DNA of 60,276 nucleotides from an uncultured Methylocystaceae bacterium (GTDB lineage: Bacteria > Pseudomonadota > Alphaproteobacteria > Rhizobiales > Beijerinckiaceae): assembly GCA_937870755.1 (NCBI GenBank), contig CALMZV010000040.1:1-60276 (forward strand), given 5' to 3'. Position 1 is the first letter of the stretch. Every line of letters starts with the position of its first letter. The notes under the pieces are model-generated. The model ran no database searches, was not told the origin of the DNA, and saw only the letters and a list, made by a program, of their open reading frames with translations. The translations under genes and the position numbers were made by a program. Below, in pieces: positions 55,237-60,276 of this stretch.

Positions 55237-55796
55237 GATGCGTCCTCCAGCGCGGGGGCGGCGAGCCGGGTCAGATGCGCCGCGATGTCGCCCGGCCAGG
55301 CGCCGATGCGCGCGGCGAAACCCGCCGCGTCGCCGGCGAACAGCGCGCGCGCCGCCTCTTCGAATCCGGGAAAATCCCCGGCGATGGCGGACATGAATCG
55401 ATAGGCCGCCTCCTGCGCCTCGCGCCGGCGTGCGCGCGGATCGCGGGTGGCCGCCTCGACCAGTTTGCGCAGGGCGACCGACGCGCCGCCGGGCTGGCGC
55501 GCCAGCCAGTCCCAATGGCGCGGCAGCAGCGTCACCTCGCGCGCCGCCACGCCGAGCTTCGGCCGCCCGCGCGCCGGCGCCCGTGGCGCGTAGCGCGCGG
55601 CGACGGCGGCCGCGTCTCCGCTCAGATCGAGGTCGACCGGCGCGCTGGTCGCGGCGTCGAACGCCAGAAGCGGTTCGCGCGCGCCCTCGGCCGCCTTGGC
55701 GGCGCGGGCGATGTCGGCGAGCGATCCCGTCGCGAGCAGTCGCGGCCCGAGGAAAGCGACGTGGACGGGCGCGGAGTCGGAGGAATGTATGACCAT
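55233..55796 (-). CDS. DUF2239 family protein
   Basis: This 187-residue protein matches DUF2239: HVAFLGPRLLATGSLADIA near the start, LLAFDAATSAPVDLDLSG, and the highly characteristic GRPKLGVAAREVTLLPRHWD followed by WLARQPGGASVALRKLV near residues 77-113. The family has no established function; the latter motif, present also in other small regulators, hints at nucleic-acid or protein binding. It leads an operon with a P-loop kinase. Its ATG lies only 5 nt after a near-consensus -10 box, so the mRNA may be leaderless. Confidence 0.85.
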   Translation of the reverse strand: MVIHSSDSAPVHVAFLGPRLLATGSLADIARAAKAAEGAREPLLAFDAATSAPVDLDLSGDAAAVAARYAPRAPARGRPKLGVAAREVTLLPRHWDWLARQPGGASVALRKLVEAATRDPRARRREAQEAAYRFMSAIAGDFPGFEEAARALFAGDAAGFAARIGAWPGDIAAHLTRLAAPALEDAS

Positions 55797-55800
55797 GAGG

Positions 55801-55848
55801 ATTTATATCCGGGTGAAAATAGACTGTCAATTTCACCCGGATAAAAAT
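55801..55848 (-). promoter_or_regulatory. Near-consensus promoter inside a perfect inverted repeat (DUF2239 operon)
   Basis: On the minus strand TTGACA (55825-55830) and TATAAA (55802-55807) are separated by exactly 17 nt. A perfect 13-bp inverted repeat, TATCCGGGTGAAA at 55806-55818 and its reverse complement at 55831-55843, brackets the -35 box and covers the spacer and -10; four outer A-T pairs extend it after one mismatch. On the plus strand CTGTCA and TATATT (55848-55853, 18-nt spacing) may serve xseA. The -10 ends 5 nt before the DUF2239 ATG, so transcription would begin at about the start codon. The local sequence is strikingly A+T-rich. Confidence 0.85.
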
Positions 55849-55887
55849 ATATTTGCCCCTCCGCCGGAGCCGCCCGCATAATGGGCC

Positions 55888-57609
55888 ATGGCCGAATCTC
55901 CCGCCTCCAACGTCGCCGAGCTGAGCGTTTCGGAACTGTCGGCCGCGCTCAAGCGCACGGTGGAGGACCGGTTCGGTTTCGTGCGGGTGCGCGGCGAGAT
56001 TTCCAACTACCGCGGGCCGCATTCTTCCGGCCATTGCTATTTCAGCCTGAAGGACCACAACGCCCGGCTCGATGCGGTCGTCTGGAAAGGCGTCTTCGCC
56101 CGCCTGAAGCACCGCCCGCAGGAAGGGCTGGAGGTGGTGGCGACCGGCAAGATCACCACGTTTCCGGGCAAGTCCGCCTACCAGATCGTGATCGAGGCGC
56201 TGGAGCCGGCCGGCGTCGGCGCGCTGATGGCGCTGCTGGACGAGCGGCGTCGCAAACTCGCGGCCGAGGGCCTGTTCGATCCCGCGCGCAAGCAGTTGCC
56301 GCCGTTCCTTCCGGAAGTGGTCGGCGTCGTCACCTCGCCGACCGGCGCTGTCATCCGCGACATCCTGCATCGTCTCGCCGACCGCTTTCCGCGCCGGGTG
56401 ATCGTGTGGCCGGTGCGCGTTCAGGGCGAGACGGCGGCGAGCGAGGTGGCCGCCGCCATCGAGGGTTTCAACGCGCTCGCGCCGGACGGACGCATCCTGC
56501 GGCCGGACGTGCTGATCGTGGCGCGCGGCGGCGGCTCGCTGGAGGACTTGTGGGCCTTCAACGAGGAGATCGTGGTGCGCGCGGCCGCCGCCAGCATGAT
56601 CCCGCTGGTGGCCGCCATCGGCCACGAGACGGACACGACGCTGATCGATTTCGCGGCCGATCTGCGCGCACCGACGCCGACCGGAGCGGCCGAGAAAATC
56701 GTGCCCGTGCGGGCCGACCTTCTGGCGCAGACGGCGCAGGCCGCGCGCCGGCTGGAGGCCGCCGAACGCCGCCTGCGCGACCGGCGCGCGAGCGACCTTC
56801 GCGCATTGGCGCGCGCGCTGCCGCGCGCCGACGATGTGCTGGCGGCTCCGCGCCAGTCGCTCGACGCCGTGACGAATGCGTTGCGCGCGACGGCGCGCGA
56901 TGCCCTCGCCCGTCGCCAGACGCGGCTGTCGCGGCTCGAAACGCTTCTGGCCCGCCACGCGCCGGGCGTGGAGCTTGCGCGCGCCCGCAATCGGCTCGAA
57001 CGCGCCGTGAACGGTCTGCAGATGGCGATGGCGCGCCGCGCGGAGAAATGCGACGGCGCACTGGCCGACCTCGACCGCCGCCTGCAACGCGCGCTCGCCA
57101 ATCGGCTGACGCGCGCCCGCGACGACATCGCCGGGCGCCGGCGGGCGCTGACGATCCTGCACGGGCGGCTCGCGCCCGCACTCGCGCGCGTCGGCGTGCG
57201 TCGCGGCGAACATCTGGAGCGTGTGACGCAGCGCCTCGCGCTCGCGCTCGCCAACCGTCGCGAGCGCGAACGCAACGAACTGGCGCGGCGCCGGCAGGCG
57301 GCCCAATCGCTCGCCGTACGTCTCGCGCCGGCGGCCGCACGTCTCCTCGCGCGCCGGCGCGACCTGCTTGCAGGCCGCGCGCAACTGCTCGCCTCGCTCG
57401 GCTACACCAATGTGCTGGCGCGCGGCTTCGCCGTGGTGCGCGACGACCGGAACAAGCCGTTGCGCGCCGCGCGCGATGTAGCGGCCGGCCAGCACGTGTC
57501 GATCGAATTCGCCGACGCCCGCGTCGGCGCGACCGCTGATGGCGGGACCGAGTCGGCGCCACGCCGCGCGCCGAGGAAGAAGACCGGCGCGCAGGGCTCG
57601 CTGTTCTGA
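55888..57609 (+). CDS. xseA: Exodeoxyribonuclease VII large subunit
   Basis: XseA with XseB degrades single-stranded DNA from both ends. The 573-residue protein has an N-terminal OB domain (residues ~8-105, FVRVRGEISNYRGPHSSGHCYFSLKD), the catalytic domain with VGVVTSPTGAVIRDI, ARGGGSLEDLWAFNEE and AAIGHETDTTLIDFAADLRAPTPT, and a long Arg/Ala-rich coiled-coil region (about 280-510) before GYTNVLARGFAVV. It is longer than E. coli XseA because of that helical region and a basic C-terminus. ATG at 55888 gives MAESPASNV; one at 55881 is possible. Confidence 0.96.
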   Translation: MAESPASNVAELSVSELSAALKRTVEDRFGFVRVRGEISNYRGPHSSGHCYFSLKDHNARLDAVVWKGVFARLKHRPQEGLEVVATGKITTFPGKSAYQIVIEALEPAGVGALMALLDERRRKLAAEGLFDPARKQLPPFLPEVVGVVTSPTGAVIRDILHRLADRFPRRVIVWPVRVQGETAASEVAAAIEGFNALAPDGRILRPDVLIVARGGGSLEDLWAFNEEIVVRAAAASMIPLVAAIGHETDTTLIDFAADLRAPTPTGAAEKIVPVRADLLAQTAQAARRLEAAERRLRDRRASDLRALARALPRADDVLAAPRQSLDAVTNALRATARDALARRQTRLSRLETLLARHAPGVELARARNRLERAVNGLQMAMARRAEKCDGALADLDRRLQRALANRLTRARDDIAGRRRALTILHGRLAPALARVGVRRGEHLERVTQRLALALANRRERERNELARRRQAAQSLAVRLAPAAARLLARRRDLLAGRAQLLASLGYTNVLARGFAVVRDDRNKPLRAARDVAAGQHVSIEFADARVGATADGGTESAPRRAPRKKTGAQGSLF

Positions 57610-57713
57610 GCGCCCGCGCCAACCCGCCGCACCCCGCCTTTCTGCTCATTCCGCACGCGCGCGCGGTGGTCTAGTGTGGCGCCCGGCGCGACCGACGCGC
57701 CACGGGGAGCGCA

Positions 57714-58454
57714 ATGCTGATCGCGATTCTGGCCGACATTCACGCCAACCGCGAGGCGTTCGACGCCTGTATCGCCCATGCGTCGAAACACGGCGCGGAG
57801 CGTTTCGTGCTGCTCGGCGATCTCGTCGGCTACGGCGCCGATCCGTCCTATGTCGTCGACAAGGTCGCGCGCATGCGCGAGGACGGCGCCGTCGTCGTCA
57901 TGGGCAATCACGATGCGGCCGTGTCCGGCTCGCTCGCCGGCATGAACGAATACGCCCGCGCCGCGCTCGAATGGACGCGCAACAAGCTCGACGTCGCGCA
58001 GAAATCTCTGTTGAAGGAGCTGCCTTACACGCACCGCGAGGGCGATGCGCTGTTCGTGCATTCGGAGGCTTCGCGGCCCGAGAGCTGGATCTACGTCACC
58101 GGGCCCGCGGAGGCGGAACGGTCCCTGCGCGCGGTCGATAGTCTCGTCACCTTCTGCGGCCATGTGCATCGCCCGCAGCTCTACAACATGGCGCCGCTGA
58201 AACCGCCCAGCCTGTTCGTTCCGAAAGGCCCCGTCGCCGCGCCGCTCGTGCCGAGCCGTCGCTGGCTCGCCGTCATGGGCGCGGTCGGCCAGCCGCGCGA
58301 CGAAATTCCGTCCGCCGCCTACGCCATCTACGACGACCGCAAGCGTACGGTCGCCTATCATCGCGCGCCCTACGACATCGAGCGCGCGGCGCAGAAGATC
58401 AAGAACGCCGGCCTGCCGCAATTGCTTGCGGCGCGGCTGTTCATCGGGCGGTGA
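57714..58454 (+). CDS. Metallophosphoesterase (calcineurin-like)
   Basis: This 246-residue protein has all metal-binding blocks of the calcineurin-like superfamily: DIH (Asp8, His10), GDLVGYG (Asp36), GNHD (Asn65, His66), a later His in FVHSEASRP and GHVHRPQ. The GDLVGYGADP form is typical of the small bacterial group annotated as serine/threonine phosphatase- or YfcE-like. GGGGAG precedes the ATG. It lies only 3 nt upstream of a Ser/Thr kinase-USP gene, so the two are surely co-transcribed and may act on the same substrates. Confidence 0.9.
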   Translation: MLIAILADIHANREAFDACIAHASKHGAERFVLLGDLVGYGADPSYVVDKVARMREDGAVVVMGNHDAAVSGSLAGMNEYARAALEWTRNKLDVAQKSLLKELPYTHREGDALFVHSEASRPESWIYVTGPAEAERSLRAVDSLVTFCGHVHRPQLYNMAPLKPPSLFVPKGPVAAPLVPSRRWLAVMGAVGQPRDEIPSAAYAIYDDRKRTVAYHRAPYDIERAAQKIKNAGLPQLLAARLFIGR

Positions 58455-58457
58455 GTC

Positions 58458-59897
58458 ATGGCGCGACAGGCTCTCGTCACCGGCTCCACCATCGACGGAT
58501 TTCTCGTCGGCGAGAAACTGCACGCCGGCGGCATGGCGACTCTCTGGCGTGTGACGCGCGCGGACATCGACATTCCCATCGTCATGAAAGTGCCGATGAT
58601 CCTCGACGGCGATGACGCAACCACCATCGTCGGGTTCGAGATGGAGCAGATGATTCTGCCGCTGCTCACCGGACCGCACGCGCCGCGCTGTTTCGCGGTC
58701 GGCGATTTTTCCGCGCAGCCCTACATCGTCATGGAATATGTTCAGGGCGAGTCGCTGCTGCCGCTGCTCGATCGCATGCCGATCGCGGTGGAGGACGTGC
58801 GCGAGATCGGCGCGAAGACAGCCGCGGCGCTCGCCGACCTGCATCGCCAGCACGTGATCCATCTCGACGTGAAACCGTCGAACGTGATGATGCGTCGCGA
58901 GACGGGCGAGGCGGTCCTGATCGATTACGGCCTGTCGCGCCACGAAATGCTGCCGGACCTGCTGGCGGAGGAATTCAAGCTGCCGATGGGCACCGGCCCG
59001 TACATTTCGCCCGAGCAGGTGCGCGGCAACCGCGCCGATCCGCGCTCGGACATTTTTTCGCTCGGCGTGCTGCTCTATCATCTGGCGACCGGCAAGCGGC
59101 CCTTCGGCTATCCGCGCTCGAAGCGCGCGCTGCGCAAGCGCCTGTGGCGCCATCCCGATCCGCCCCGCGCGCTCGCGCCCGAAATACCGCCATGGTTTCA
59201 GGAGATCGTGCTGCGGTGTCTGGAAAGCGATCCCGCCAAACGCTATCCGACGGCGGCGCAACTGGCGTTCGATTTGCAGAATCCCGACCAGGTGCGCGTC
59301 ACCATACGCGGCGAGCGCACGAAACGCGCGGGCTGGCTGAGCGGGTTCCGGCGCTGGTGGCGCGTCTCCACCGCCGACCCCGAGCCTGTCGCGCCGATGG
59401 CCGCGCATATGACGCAGGCGCCGATCGTGATGGCGGCGGTCGATCTCTCGGAGGGTATGGAGGTTCTGGCCGAGACGCTGCGCGAGATGGTTGAGCGGCT
59501 CCTGCGCACGCTGCCGGGCGCGCGCCTCGCCTGCGTGAACGTGCTGCGCCAGAACCGGATCGCGCTCAACTATCCGCTGGACGAGCAAGGCCGCAACATT
59601 CACGTCCAGCGCCTCGTCGAACTGAAGGAATGGGCGCGCCCGCTCGGCCTGATCGCCGAACAGACCACGTTCCACGTTCTGGAGGCGACCGACCCGGCGG
59701 CGGCGCTCATCGACTATGCGCGGTCCAACAAGGTCGACCAGATCGTCATCGGCGCGCGCGCCTCCTCCACGCTGCGGCGCTATCTCGGGTCGGTGTCCTC
59801 GCAGGTGGTGGCCGAGGCGCCGTGCACGGTGACGGTCGTGCGCGCCCCGCAGATGGCGGACGCGACGGCGGAGCCGGAGCAGGCGAGCGCGGGTTAG
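58458..59897 (+). CDS. Bifunctional Ser/Thr protein kinase / universal stress protein
   Basis: This 479-residue cytosolic protein joins a Hanks-type kinase (about residues 10-280) to a UspA domain (about 322-472). The kinase has the Gly-rich LHAGGMATLW loop, Lys44 in VMKVP, catalytic HLDVKPSN (His135, Asp137, Lys139, Asn142), DYG at 156-158 instead of DFG, and SPEQ instead of APE. The USP part ends with GARASSTLRRYLGSVSSQVV, close to the ATP-binding pattern but with Ala for the second Gly. No transmembrane sensor domain is present, so the USP domain may be the sensor or effector. Confidence 0.93.
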   Translation: MARQALVTGSTIDGFLVGEKLHAGGMATLWRVTRADIDIPIVMKVPMILDGDDATTIVGFEMEQMILPLLTGPHAPRCFAVGDFSAQPYIVMEYVQGESLLPLLDRMPIAVEDVREIGAKTAAALADLHRQHVIHLDVKPSNVMMRRETGEAVLIDYGLSRHEMLPDLLAEEFKLPMGTGPYISPEQVRGNRADPRSDIFSLGVLLYHLATGKRPFGYPRSKRALRKRLWRHPDPPRALAPEIPPWFQEIVLRCLESDPAKRYPTAAQLAFDLQNPDQVRVTIRGERTKRAGWLSGFRRWWRVSTADPEPVAPMAAHMTQAPIVMAAVDLSEGMEVLAETLREMVERLLRTLPGARLACVNVLRQNRIALNYPLDEQGRNIHVQRLVELKEWARPLGLIAEQTTFHVLEATDPAAALIDYARSNKVDQIVIGARASSTLRRYLGSVSSQVVAEAPCTVTVVRAPQMADATAEPEQASAG

Positions 59898-59982
59898 GCG
59901 TCTTCCGCGCGCTCCCCCGTTTTCAGACCGGGCGAAAGCGCCTATATCGGAGCGACCGCATTTTCCGCGCCGGAGCGCGACC

Positions 59983-60207
59983 ATGAACCGTTACGAACGC
60001 CCGCCCCAGTCCGGCCAGGAAGCCGAGATCGACTATCTCGACGGCGATTTCCGCGTGCGCAAGCCCGGCGGTTTCGTGCGATGCGCGGCGACCGGCGAGG
60101 CGATCCCGCTCGAGGACCTGCGATACTGGAACGTGGACCTGCAGGAAGCTTACGCCAGCCCGCAGGCCAAGCTCGACCGCCTGCGCAAGCTCGGAAAGAT
60201 CCGGTAG
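59983..60207 (+). CDS. DUF2093 family protein
   Basis: This 74-residue protein matches the alphaproteobacterial DUF2093 family: AEIDYLDGDFRVRKPGGFVRCA at residues 14-35 and IPLEDLRYWNVDLQEAY near the middle. Its function is unknown. It is 85 nt after the kinase-USP gene. In many rhizobial genomes it lies close to xseA, which fits the local order. Palindromic repeats begin 10 nt after its stop. Confidence 0.9.
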   Translation: MNRYERPPQSGQEAEIDYLDGDFRVRKPGGFVRCAATGEAIPLEDLRYWNVDLQEAYASPQAKLDRLRKLGKIR

Positions 60208-60217
60208 GCGTGCATAA

Positions 60218-60276
60218 GAAGTCCGATGTTTCGGACTTCGCAGGACATAGGAAGTCCGATGTTTCGGACTTCGCAG
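60218..60276. repeat. 33-nt palindromic tandem repeat, truncated by the window end
   Basis: Two copies of the perfect hairpin GAAGTCCGA-TGTT-TCGGACTTC (60218-60239 and 60251-60272) are followed by the same GCAG and spaced with a 33-nt period. The linker is GCAGGACATAG. Part of the linker (GCATAA) also precedes copy 1. The second unit is cut by the window edge, so more copies may follow. There is no T run after copy 1. Confidence 0.9.

Noticed and set aside
58458-59897. Pseudokinase
   Set aside because: Although HRD reads HLD and DFG reads DYG, the Lys44, Asp137, Asn142 and Asp156 positions are intact, so activity is plausible.
60218-60276. CRISPR array
   Set aside because: The units are directly repeated with identical short linkers rather than unique spacers, and no cas gene is present.

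Overview
The window is a G+C-rich, gene-dense, housekeeping-type chromosomal segment of an alphaproteobacterium, most likely a member of the Hyphomicrobiales (Rhizobiales). The evidence is family content and gene order: murA-DUF2948-hisD-UPF0262-phosphatase, an NdvA-like exporter, aroK/aroB next to a CNNM protein and xerD, hemC divergent from tsaD, mdh-sucCD-sucAB-lpdA, and small alphaproteobacterial families (DUF2948, UPF0262, DUF1402, DUF2093). No transposase, integrase of a mobile element, phage gene, CRISPR array or rRNA was seen. Everything here was read by eye, so starts and families are judgements without database searches.

Layout. 1-5.7 kb: tRNA-Thr, a small basic protein, then a tightly packed run (murA, DUF2948, hisD, UPF0262, phosphatase, phosphopantetheinyl transferase, DUF3597) closed by a clear intrinsic terminator. 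5.8-16.9 kb: NdvA-like ABC exporter, CNNM/CorC protein, a fused shikimate kinase/dehydroquinate synthase, a small membrane protein coupled to xerD, accA, a lipoprotein L,D-transpeptidase, and SDR-hemD-hemC. 17-22.9 kb: tsaD, an HKD-type nuclease/phospholipase, gpsA, an EVE protein, a trypsin-like protease, zapE and a TetR regulator. 23.1-32.5 kb: a TCA-cycle block (mdh, sucC, sucD, sucA, sucB, lpdA) with strong hairpins and a dispersed repeat in its gaps. 32.5-36.1 kb: EamA transporter, DUF1345, ispA, mtgA, rpmF. 36.1-40.4 kb: a divergent tetronate-type sugar-acid cluster (otnC plus glycerate kinase leftward, otnI-otnK rightward). 40.4-48 kb: PsiE, a fluoroacetate-dehalogenase-like hydrolase coupled to a GNAT, two MFS transporters, tadA, a repeat-bearing RluB-type pseudouridine synthase, rsmD. 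48-53.4 kb: AMP-dependent ligase, hotdog/MaoC-like protein, an orphan branched-chain-type binding protein, DUF1402. 53.4-60.3 kb: purD, a DUF2239-P-loop kinase pair behind a palindromic promoter, xseA, a metallophosphoesterase next to a Ser/Thr kinase-UspA fusion, DUF2093, and the start of a palindromic tandem repeat cut by the window end.

Most genes serve cell envelope, TCA cycle, translation or tRNA modification, haem, purine and aromatic synthesis. The less ordinary parts are the catalytically complete defluorinase homologue, the split otn cluster without its dehydrogenase, the DUF2239-kinase operon with a leaderless-looking promoter inside a perfect inverted repeat, the kinase-USP/phosphoesterase pair, and the 33-nt palindromic repeats at the right edge.
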